The position numbers were made by a program, and so were the translations under genes. The notes below the pieces were generated by a model. That model was not told the DNA's origin and ran no database searches. It worked only from the letters and a program-made list of their open reading frames with translations. A DNA stretch of 7,880 bases from an uncultured Chloroflexota bacterium. GTDB lineage: Bacteria; Chloroflexota; Limnocylindria; Limnocylindrales; CSP1-4. Position 1 is the first letter of the stretch. The number at the start of each line of letters is the position of its first letter. The stretch is taken from assembly GCA_903930745.1 (NCBI GenBank), contig CAIYZX010000704.1:1-7880 (forward strand), written 5' to 3'. Below, in pieces: positions 1 through 4,720 of the stretch.

Positions 1-1254
1 CATGGGCCCCGGGGCGTACCCGCGGGCCCGCCGCACCACGCTCTCGCGCCTCGCCACCACGCGCGTCACCGAGTCGTCGTAGCGCGCCCGGATCTCGCGG
101 TCGTGGGAGAGGAACGCGTCCGCGAGCCCTGCGAGGCGGGTCCGGGCGTCCTCGTCGTCCGTGGCCAGGGGCTCATCCGTGAGGTTGCCGGACGTGAGGA
201 CGATCGGCCGGCCAAGCGCCTCGAGGAGCAGGTGGTGCAACGGCGTGTACGGGAGGAAGACGCCCAGCCGACGGTTGCCGTTGGCCACGGATGGGGCCAG
301 GACATGACGGGCGGCCGGCCGGGCGACGAGCAGCACGATCGGCCGGGCCGGGCCTTCCAGCAGCTCCTGCTCCAGGCTGCCCACGCGGCAGAGCACCTGG
401 GCGGCGGCGAGATCCGGGGCCATGACCGCGAACGGCTTGGCCCAGCGGCGCTTGCGGTCCCGGAGCGTGCGGACCGCGGCCTCGCTGGTGGCGTCACAGG
501 CAAGGTGGTAGCCGCCCAGGCCCTTCACCGCCACGACCGCACCTGCGCGCAGCGCGGCCACCGCCGCCCCCAGCGCCGCCTCGCGCACCGCCGTGGCCGC
601 AGGGGCCTCCGTGGGCCGCCACGCGAGCTGCGGGCCACACTGCGGGCAGGCCACCGGCTCCGCGTGGAAGCGCCGGTTCGCCGGGTCGCGGTACTCGGCC
701 TCGCAGGGGCCGCACAGCGGGAAGGCGCGCATCGTGGTCTGCGCCCGGTCGTACGGCAGCTCGTCGATGATCGTGGCACGCGGACCGCAGTTGGTGCAGT
801 TGATGAACGGGTAGCGGTGGCGCCGGTCCGCCGGGTCCCGCAGCTCGCGGAGGCAGTCCTCGCAGGTGGCGATGTCCGGCGGGAAGAGGCGGTCCGCGGC
901 GGCGGCCACCACGCTCTCGTCGATCACGAACGGGCGCGGCAGGTCCCCGGGCGCAAGCGCGTCCGGGCCGTCGCCGGTGAGGACCACCACGCGCTCCACG
1001 CGCGCCCGCGGCGGCGCGTCCGTGCTCAGGCGGCGGGCGAAGGCGTCCAGGACCTGCGGCGGACCCGCGACCTCGATCTCCACGCGGCCGGCGGCATTGC
1101 GCACACGGCCCGCGAGGCCAAGCTCCGTGGCCAGGCGCCAGACGAACGGCCGGAATCCCACGCCCTGGACCACGCCCTCCACGAGGAGCGAGCGAGCGGT
1201 AGGTGGGTCGCCGGAGGCGGGGACGCCGCCGTCCGGGTGAACGGGTGCTGCCAT
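1..1254 (-). CDS. hypF: Carbamoyltransferase HypF, N-terminal part (gene cut by window edge)
   Basis: HypF makes the thiocarbamate that becomes the cyanide ligands of [NiFe]-hydrogenase: it carbamoylates the C-terminal cysteine of HypE using carbamoyl phosphate and ATP. The first 418 codons are visible; full-length HypF is usually about 750-780 residues, so the rest of the YrdC-like region and the Kae1-like domain lie off the left edge. Seen in order: an acylphosphatase-like domain from about residue 22 with VQGVGFR (29-35, Arg35) and Asn53; two zinc fingers of pattern C-x2-C-x18-C-x2-C (Cys131/134/153/156 and Cys181/184/203/206); then a YrdC-like domain from about 225 with KGLGGYHLACDA, the KRRWAKPFAVM segment and LTSGN. 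The visible part ends just after RRARGYAP. The ATG at 1254 is preferred because the family begins shortly before VQGVGFR; no clear ribosome binding site precedes it. RR1 ends 97 bp upstream on the same strand. No other hyp or hydrogenase gene is in view. Family call is firm. Confidence 0.96.
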   Translation of the reverse strand, partial: MAAPVHPDGGVPASGDPPTARSLLVEGVVQGVGFRPFVWRLATELGLAGRVRNAAGRVEIEVAGPPQVLDAFARRLSTDAPPRARVERVVVLTGDGPDALAPGDLPRPFVIDESVVAAAADRLFPPDIATCEDCLRELRDPADRRHRYPFINCTNCGPRATIIDELPYDRAQTTMRAFPLCGPCEAEYRDPANRRFHAEPVACPQCGPQLAWRPTEAPAATAVREAALGAAVAALRAGAVVAVKGLGGYHLACDATSEAAVRTLRDRKRRWAKPFAVMAPDLAAAQVLCRVGSLEQELLEGPARPIVLLVARPAARHVLAPSVANGNRRLGVFLPYTPLHHLLLEALGRPIVLTSGNLTDEPLATDDEDARTRLAGLADAFLSHDREIRARYDDSVTRVVARRESVVRRARGYAPGPM

Positions 1255-1351
1255 GGTCGTACAGGTTGCGGTGAGCCGCGCCGCGGGCTCGCCTGCCGAA
1301 TGGCCCGAAACTGCCAACCGACGGCCGGACCCGCGCGGCAACCCGGGCGGA

Positions 1352-1981
1352 TCAGTCGAGGATGTTGTGCTCCATCGCGTACCGCGTCAGGTCCGCGTTG
1401 CGCTGCATGCCCAGCTTCTCCAGGACGCGGGCGCGGTACGTGGAGATGCTCTTGACGGACAGTCCAAGCGTGTCTGCGATCTCGCTGGAACCCTCGCCCC
1501 TGGCCAGGCGCTGGAAGACCTCGAACTCCCGCCGGGACAGCCGCTCGTGCGGCAGGCCGGAGGGCCCGTCGAGGAGGCGCTCCGCGAGCAGCTCGGCCAC
1601 GGTCTCGGACAGGTAGCGCCTGCCACCGGCCACCGCCCGGATGGCCACCGCGAGCTCCTCCGGCGGACAACCCTTGCCGAGGAAGCCCGCAGCCCCGGCG
1701 CCCAGCACGCGCAGCGCGTACTGCTCCTCTCGGTGCATCGAGAAGACGAGAATGCGCAGGCGAGGCCGGAGGTCGTGCAGCTCCGCGACGAACTCCACGC
1801 CGCCGCCCGGCATCGCCAGGTCCAGCACGCAGACGTCGGCGTCTGCGGTCAGGGCAAGCCGCCGCGCGTCCGAGGCGTCGGTTCCCTCGCCGGCGAGGAC
1901 GAAGTCCGGCACGTCCGCGATGATGCGGGTCACGCCCTGGCGCACGACCGCGTGATCGTCGACGACGAACAGGCGGATCAC
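1352..1981 (-). CDS. NarL/GacA-type response regulator with LuxR helix-turn-helix (RR1)
   Basis: A 209-residue transcription factor of the usual two-domain NarL/FixJ layout. The receiver domain (1-118) shows the acidic pair Asp8-Asp9 in VVDDH, phospho-acceptor Asp54 in VLDLAMPGGG, switch Ser81 and conserved Lys103 within GFLGKGCPPEEL, a loop of the GacA/UvrY/RcsB kind. A linker leads to a LuxR-type HTH (about 146-205) with LSRREFEVFQRLA and recognition helix region SVKSISTYRARVLEKL. All receiver residues needed for phosphotransfer are present, so it should be activated by a histidine kinase, but none is in the window. The GTG at 1981 is chosen because it places the first beta strand at the N-terminus; the frame stays open upstream but that reading enters the pilin gene. 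The ribosome binding site is poor. A possible -10 (TACACT, 2045-2050 on the minus strand) lacks a convincing -35. It is a close paralog of RR2 (2909-3544). Confidence 0.93.
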   Translation of the reverse strand: MIRLFVVDDHAVVRQGVTRIIADVPDFVLAGEGTDASDARRLALTADADVCVLDLAMPGGGVEFVAELHDLRPRLRILVFSMHREEQYALRVLGAGAAGFLGKGCPPEELAVAIRAVAGGRRYLSETVAELLAERLLDGPSGLPHERLSRREFEVFQRLARGEGSSEIADTLGLSVKSISTYRARVLEKLGMQRNADLTRYAMEHNILD

Positions 1982-2070
1982 CGGGCGGAGCCCGCTGTCG
2001 CGCCGGTGCTGCCAGGTCGTCCCGCTCGCCGCTTCACGGGTGCAAGTGTACGCACGCCCGGCCACCGTGC

Positions 2071-2091
2071 ACCCCCGCTGGACGTGGGGGT
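2071..2091 (-). terminator. Hairpin 37 nt past the pilin stop, possible terminator
   Basis: A perfect 6-bp stem (ACCCCC 2071-2076 with GGGGGT 2086-2091) encloses a 9-nt loop, between the pilin stop and the RR1 start. No U-tract follows, so it could end pilin transcription only weakly, or simply be leader structure for RR1. Confidence 0.3.
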
Positions 2092-2127
2092 CCGCCGGGC
2101 GCCGCAGACGCGCGGCCCGGTCCGCTG

Positions 2128-2310
2128 TCAGAGGGAGGTGCCAATCCTCGACATCGTCCCCGAGATGGCGCCGCCGATGAAGATGAGGGCGACGATCGCC
2201 GTGATGGCGACCAGCGACAGGATCAGGGCGTACTCGGCGAGACCCTGGCCGTGCTCGCCGCTCGCGCGCCCGGGGGTGAGCTCCACCTTGAGCCCTTCGG
2301 CATCGTGCAT
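2128..2310 (-). CDS. Flp-family (type IVb) prepilin
   Basis: A 60-residue precursor of a Flp/Tad pilus subunit. Such pilins are cleaved by a TadV-type prepilin peptidase on the cytoplasmic side of the membrane and assembled by the Tad secretion system into adhesive fibres. A hydrophilic leader of 21 residues ends in EHG, followed by QGLAEYALIL. Gly21 at the cleavage site and the Glu26-Tyr27 pair match the Flp signature G/xxxxEY with Glu at mature position +5. One hydrophobic helix (about 28-49) and a short polar tail ending in SRIGTSL follow, giving a mature peptide of 39 residues. The ATG at 2310 has a good GAGG 9 nt upstream; an upstream in-frame start at 2373 would add 21 residues without improving the leader. 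No tadA, tadB, tadC, tadV or rcpA gene is in the window, so the assembly machinery must be elsewhere. It sits between two response regulators, which suggests control by one or both. Confidence 0.9.
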   Translation of the reverse strand: MHDAEGLKVELTPGRASGEHGQGLAEYALILSLVAITAIVALIFIGGAISGTMSRIGTSL

Positions 2311-2501
2311 GGCGGTGGTCCTCGCACAACTGGCATCCGGCCAGGGGCATGGCCGGGTCATCCGCTCCATCATGAGCCGGGCACGACGAGGATGGCGTAG
2401 GAGCTGGAGGCGATCTGGTGGCGGACTCGCCCGTGACGCCGTAGGGCTTGCCCTGCAGGTGGCACCTCGCGGGGTCGTCAGCCCTGCAGGGCGATCCCCG
2501 G
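2311..2501 (-). other. 191-bp intergenic leader of the pilin gene
   Basis: No gene is supported here. It contains two copies of GCCCTGCAGG (2450-2459 and 2481-2490, starts 31 bp apart), each holding the 8-bp palindrome CCTGCAGG, and small GC-rich hairpins. No convincing -10/-35 pair was found, so pilin expression may start further upstream or use an unfamiliar promoter. Confidence 0.4.
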
Positions 2502-2510
2502 TCAGGGCTG
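2479..2510 (-). terminator. Inverted repeat overlapping the stop of the small membrane ORF
   Basis: CAGCCCTG (2479-2486) and CAGGGCTG (2503-2510) form a perfect 8-bp stem with a 16-nt loop. The stem overlaps the stop codon of the 41-residue ORF. No U-tract follows. It may be a terminator, an mRNA 3'-end stabiliser, or an element of the pilin leader. Confidence 0.3.
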
Positions 2511-2627
2511 GAGGCTCACCGGGATGCCGGCCAGGAGCGCGAGCGCCGCGAGGGCAAGAACGATCAGCACGATCGCGAGACGACGCTCAAGGGAAAGACC
2601 ACGGGGCGGGCGGGATGTTCCGTGCAC
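2502..2627 (-). CDS. Possible small single-pass membrane protein
   Basis: A 41-codon frame from a GTG start encodes a basic N-terminus (PPRGLSLERR), then one very hydrophobic helix (about residues 17-36, rich in Leu, Ala, Val and Ile), and a short tail ending SLQP. Arginines before the helix predict the N-terminus inside the cell. I do not recognise a family. The hydrophobic stretch is better ordered than the Arg/Pro/Ala-rich products of neighbouring antisense frames, which is the reason for listing it. Against it: no clear ribosome binding site precedes the GTG at 2627, and the only longer in-frame start (TTG at 2711) lies inside a strong hairpin. It is followed on the same strand by the pilin, so a role in pilus biogenesis is conceivable but only by position. 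It may be a chance ORF. Confidence 0.33.
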   Translation of the reverse strand: MHGTSRPPRGLSLERRLAIVLIVLALAALALLAGIPVSLQP

Positions 2628-2669
2628 TCGAGCGCACCAAGTCCCTGCGCGGCCCCGAAAGCAAAGAGG

Positions 2670-2735
2670 CCCCGACGCGGCGACAGGGTGCAGGGAGTAC
2701 CCGTCCCACAACCTGTTCTCGGCGCCGCGTCGGGG
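2670..2735 (-). terminator. Long 13-bp GC stem followed by a pyrimidine tract, attenuator-like
   Basis: CCCCGACGCGGCG (2670-2682) pairs perfectly with 2723-2735. Nested inside are ACAGG/CCTGT (2683-2687 with 2712-2716) and GGGA/TCCC (2693-2696 with 2704-2707). On the minus strand the stem is followed by CCTCTTTGCTTTC, which is T-rich for this genome and resembles an imperfect intrinsic terminator. A competing hairpin (GGCCTC with GGGGCC, within about 2650-2671) reuses the end of the stem, the arrangement expected of an attenuator. The terminator reading is inference; the stem itself is plain in the sequence. Confidence 0.4.
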
Positions 2736-2861
2736 TCACGATATCGAGCCCCGGGGGGGAGGAAGGCTCGTTATCGCGTCGGTCCCCAACCTGTCGGTGG
2801 GGGTCGCAAGCGGAACTATGGATTCCCGCTGCGTCCCGCTCTATCGGCGGTCACCGCATTG

Positions 2862-2887
2862 ACGCCGGGGATCACTGCACCCGGCGT
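2862..2887 (-). terminator. Hairpin just past the RR2 stop codon
   Basis: ACGCCGGG (2862-2869) pairs perfectly with CCCGGCGT (2880-2887), with a 10-nt loop, starting 21 nt after the RR2 stop. There is no U-tract, so termination strength is uncertain. One arm lies in the direct repeat at 2877-2894. Confidence 0.4.
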
Positions 2888-2894
2888 GTCGGAC
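2877..2894. repeat. 18-bp direct repeat, copy B (past the RR2 stop)
   Basis: GCACCCGGCGTGTCGGAC matches copy A at 3737-3754 in 17 of 18 positions, in the same orientation. On the minus strand the likeness continues weakly for about ten bases beyond the repeat. The two copies bracket RR2. Confidence 0.55.
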
Positions 2895-2908
2895 CTGTCC
2901 TACGTGGA

Positions 2909-3544
2909 TCAGTCCAGCAGATCGTGCTCCAGGGCGTAGCGGGTCAGGTCCGCGTTCCGCGCGACGTGGAGCTTCTCCAGGACGCGGGCGCGGTACGTGC
3001 TCACGCTCTTCACGGAGAGGCCCAGGGCCTCCGCGATCTCGCCGGAGCTCTCGCCGCCGGCCAGGCGCCGGAAGACCTCGTACTCGCGGTTGGAGAGGCG
3101 CTCGTGCGGGCGCTCCACCGGGCCGTCGATGACGTAGGTGGCCAGGACCTCCGCGACCGTCTCGCTGATGTAGCGCCGGCCATCTGCGACCGTGCGGATG
3201 GCGTCGATCAGCTCCTGGGGCGGGCAGCCCTTGCCGAGGTAGCCGGAGGCGCCCGCGGACAGGCACCGGACCGCGTACTGCTGCTCCGGGTGCATGGAGT
3301 AGACCAGCAGCCGCAGCTCCGGGCGCAGCTCGTGGAGACGCGCCACGAGATCCAGGCCGCCGCCGGGCATCTGGAGGTCGATCAGGGCGACGCCGGGCCG
3401 GAGGCCCTGGAGGATGAGACCCACCAGCTCGTCACCGGAGGAGGCCGCCCCCACAACGGTCAGGTCTGGTGCCTCGGTCAGGATGCGGACGACGCCTTCA
3501 CGCACGACAGCGTGGTCATCCGCGACCGCGATGGTGATGCTCAC
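2909..3544 (-). CDS. NarL/GacA-type response regulator with LuxR helix-turn-helix (RR2)
   Basis: A 211-residue paralog of RR1. The receiver domain (1-120) carries Asp9-Asp10 (VADDH), phospho-acceptor Asp57 (ALIDLQMPGGG), Ser83 and Lys105 in GYLGKGCPPQEL. The LuxR HTH (about 148-207) has LSNREYEVFRRLA and SVKSVSTYRARVLEKL. By hand count it is about 72% identical to RR1 over the last 138 residues without gaps, and much less so in the first 70. That pattern suggests a duplication in which signal input diverged while DNA targets stayed similar. The GTG at 3544 is chosen because GGAG lies 8 nt upstream and the first beta strand begins at once. The frame is open for a further 92 codons to a GTG at 3820, but that extension resembles no domain. 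No partner histidine kinase is visible. A 522-bp intergenic region lies upstream. Confidence 0.94.
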   Translation of the reverse strand: MSITIAVADDHAVVREGVVRILTEAPDLTVVGAASSGDELVGLILQGLRPGVALIDLQMPGGGLDLVARLHELRPELRLLVYSMHPEQQYAVRCLSAGASGYLGKGCPPQELIDAIRTVADGRRYISETVAEVLATYVIDGPVERPHERLSNREYEVFRRLAGGESSGEIAEALGLSVKSVSTYRARVLEKLHVARNADLTRYALEHDLLD

Positions 3545-3728
3545 GAACGGTACTCCGGGGTCGTGGCGCAAGGGGAGCCGGATGCGGTGTCGACGCGAAG
3601 ACGATCCGGCATGGGGCTCCGAGCAGTGCCAGCAGGTTCCATTGACAACACGCGGGTGGGACGCCCCGACCCTCTCCGTAGCCGGGGAGTGCAGCAAGAA
3701 TGCCGGTGAGGCGCGGCTCCACGTATCG

Positions 3729-3756
3729 GATTTACGGCACCCGGCGTGTAGGACAA
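3729..3756 (-). promoter_or_regulatory. Possible RR2 promoter spanning repeat copy A
   Basis: On the minus strand TTGTCC (3751-3756) and TAAATC (3729-3734) are 16 bp apart, a moderate sigma-70-like pair. The spacer contains most of direct-repeat copy A. The implied leader of roughly 175 nt before the RR2 start is long, so this is tentative. Confidence 0.25.
3737..3754. repeat. 18-bp direct repeat, copy A (upstream of RR2)
   Basis: GCACCCGGCGTGTAGGAC differs from copy B (2877-2894) at one position. It lies about 190 bp upstream of the RR2 start, within the spacer of a possible promoter. An operator bound by a LuxR-type regulator is one reading; the scar of a duplication is another. Confidence 0.55.
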
Positions 3757-3999
3757 GAGGAAGGTCCTCGACCACGCGCCGAATGGTGCGCACGATAGCG
3801 CGCTCGCGATCCGCTCGCACGGCGCCGATGACGCCCGGCCGACGGCCTGGCGTGACCTGCCGGGCTGGAGCGTGCTGCTGGGCGGATCGGCACTCCTCCT
3901 GTCAGCCGTACGCCGGCATGGCTCCGGATCGACCACACGGGACCTCCTCCCTTCCTCGCGGCCCTGCCCGCTTGGCCGACACGTCCCACGGCGACACGA

Positions 4000-4019
4000 C
4001 AATCCGCCATGGCGGATTG
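4000..4019. promoter_or_regulatory. Perfect 20-bp palindrome, probable operator
   Basis: CAATCCGCCATGGCGGATTG is its own reverse complement over all 20 bases. It ends 14 bp before a -10-like TACTGT, so it would cover the -35 position of the plus-strand gene at 4067. A dimeric regulator bound there would either block RNA polymerase or replace a weak -35. Which protein binds is unknown. Confidence 0.6.
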
Positions 4020-4033
4020 CAGCGGGAGCGCTG

Positions 4034-4039
4034 TACTGT
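4034..4039 (+). promoter_or_regulatory. Possible -10 element of the secreted-protein gene
   Basis: TACTGT lies 27 bp before the GTG start and 17 bp before the GGAG ribosome binding site (4056-4059). No good -35 exists at the right spacing; the palindrome at 4000-4019 occupies that place, as at activator-dependent or repressed promoters. Confidence 0.35.
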
Positions 4040-4066
4040 GGCGGTGCACCCACCCGGAGACGCCAA

Positions 4067-4687
4067 GTGGACCACACCTCCGCCCTCAGCCGCCCTGTTC
4101 CGGGCATGCTCGCCGCGCTGCTGGTGGCGTGGTGCCTCGTGCTGGCGGTCGCCCCGGCGACCGTCGTGGCGGCGGGTCCCGTGACCGTGACCGGAACCGT
4201 GGCGATGCCGGATGGGACGCCCGTCGTGGGCGCGCACGTGGGCATCGGCGTGGTGGATGGAGACACGGCCGTGGCTGCGGTGACCGGCGACGACGGGTCC
4301 TTCACGGCGGAGATCGAGGCGTACCCAGGTGACGTGCTCCAGGTGAGCGCGACGTCTTCGACGGGCGACACCTGGTTCGACGAGAACGGCTGCAAGCACA
4401 CCGACATCCCCGCGGGATCCGCGGAGCGAACCCTGGGCGACGGGCGGTCGGTGGCGATCGACATCGCCTTGGACCAGGTCCTGAGGCTTGCCGTCTGCAG
4501 TGAGACGGCCACGCCCGGGCCCACGCCGCCCGCCACGGACACGGTGGGCACACCCGCGCCGCCGGCGCCGGACGGGACCGACATCGGGCTGGCGCTGCTG
4601 GGGTTGTTCGGGCTGGTGGGGGTTGCCGCGCTCGTCCGCAGCGCCGGCATCGTGCCCGTGCCGGTCAGGGTCCGCCGGCGCCGCTAG
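4067..4687 (+). CDS. Secreted, C-terminally anchored protein with a carboxypeptidase-regulatory-like domain
   Basis: A 206-residue exported protein of unknown function. A Sec signal peptide (about 1-36) has a hydrophobic core LAALLVAWCLVLAVAP and an Ala-rich end. Residues 38-140 read as a small beta-sandwich of the CarboxypepD_reg/CnaB-like kind: VTGTVAMPDGTPVVGAHVGI, then AAVTGDDGSFTAEI. Cys109 and Cys144 flank its end and could form a disulfide outside the cell. A Pro/Thr-rich spacer (147-171) leads to a transmembrane helix (about 172-192) and a basic tail ending RVRRRR, so the domain should be displayed outside and tethered to the membrane. No LPXTG motif is present. The GTG at 4067 is chosen for the GGAG 7 nt upstream and because it places the signal peptide correctly. 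Such domains often act as stalks or binding modules; substrate and partner are unknown. It is convergent with the sugar operon and divergent from RR2. Confidence 0.85.
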   Translation: MDHTSALSRPVPGMLAALLVAWCLVLAVAPATVVAAGPVTVTGTVAMPDGTPVVGAHVGIGVVDGDTAVAAVTGDDGSFTAEIEAYPGDVLQVSATSSTGDTWFDENGCKHTDIPAGSAERTLGDGRSVAIDIALDQVLRLAVCSETATPGPTPPATDTVGTPAPPAPDGTDIGLALLGLFGLVGVAALVRSAGIVPVPVRVRRRR

Positions 4688-4696
4688 GCTCCGGGT

Positions 4697-4720
4697 ACGC
4701 GGGCCGTCGCCGTCCCGCGT
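4697..4720. terminator. Symmetric hairpin between convergent genes
   Basis: ACGCGGG (4697-4703) pairs with CCCGCGT (4714-4720) around a 10-nt loop. It fills the 32 bp between the plus-strand stop and the stop of the sugar kinase, so it could act on transcripts from both sides. Neither side has a U-tract. Confidence 0.45.

Larger units (their letters stand above)
2653..2890 (-). ncRNA. Candidate structured RNA: five consecutive hairpins between RR2 and the pilin region
   Basis: Five adjacent stem-loops tile this non-coding stretch: (a) 2862-2887, 8-bp stem, 10-nt loop; (b) 2801-2837, a bulged stem of GGG/CCC, CGCA/TGCG, GCG/CGC and GAA/TTC with a 7-nt loop; (c) 2784-2802, CCCC-A-ACC with GGTGGGG closing TGTC; (d) 2739-2776, CGATA and CGAGCC paired with GGCTCG and TATCG around one T/T mismatch, 14-nt loop; (e) 2670-2735, a perfect 13-bp stem with nested ACAGG/CCTGT and GGGA/TCCC helices. 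Hairpins b and c share two bases at their border. On the minus strand (c) and (e) share the motif ACAGGTTG followed by a GGGAC-like string. Minus is the likelier strand, since all nearby genes lie on it and a pyrimidine tract follows (e). It matches no riboswitch consensus I can recall. It could be a cis-acting leader, a small RNA, or only a run of structured spacer. Confidence 0.4.
3545..4066. other. 522-bp divergent intergenic region
   Basis: It separates minus-strand RR2 from the plus-strand secreted-protein gene. Neither strand has a convincing gene: open frames here are Arg/Ser/Pro-rich and lack recognisable domains. It holds direct-repeat copy A (3737-3754), a possible RR2 promoter around that repeat, a 20-bp palindrome (4000-4019), and a -10-like element for the plus-strand gene. 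It is long for so compact a genome segment, so a regulatory role is likely. Confidence 0.5.

Noticed and set aside
1270..1293. Hairpin between RR1 and hypF (8-bp stem with one wobble on the plus strand)
   Set aside because: On the transcribed minus strand the wobble becomes a C/A mismatch and no T-tract follows, so it is not a convincing terminator.
2425..2460. Minus-strand CAGGGCAAGCC resembling part of the c-di-GMP-I (GEMM) riboswitch core, upstream of a pilin
   Set aside because: The second conserved core (GGGACGCAAAGCC-like) and the tetraloop/receptor arrangement are absent; the short match is expected by chance in GC-rich sequence.
1253..3709. A very long plus-strand open frame (818 codons) opposite both response regulators and the pilin
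   Set aside because: It runs antisense to genes with clear domains and shows no domain of its own. Long antisense frames are common at this GC content.
3545..3820. Extension of RR2 upstream by 92 in-frame codons to a GTG at 3820
   Set aside because: The GTG at 3544 has a good GGAG at 8 nt and begins directly at the receiver's first strand; the extension resembles no domain and would include the repeat and promoter-like region.
3732..3938. A minus-strand 68-codon frame with AGGAGG just before a GTG
   Set aside because: The spacing is short (4 nt) and the product is Arg/Ser/Pro/His-rich with no hydrophobic core or motif, like out-of-frame translation of GC-rich DNA.
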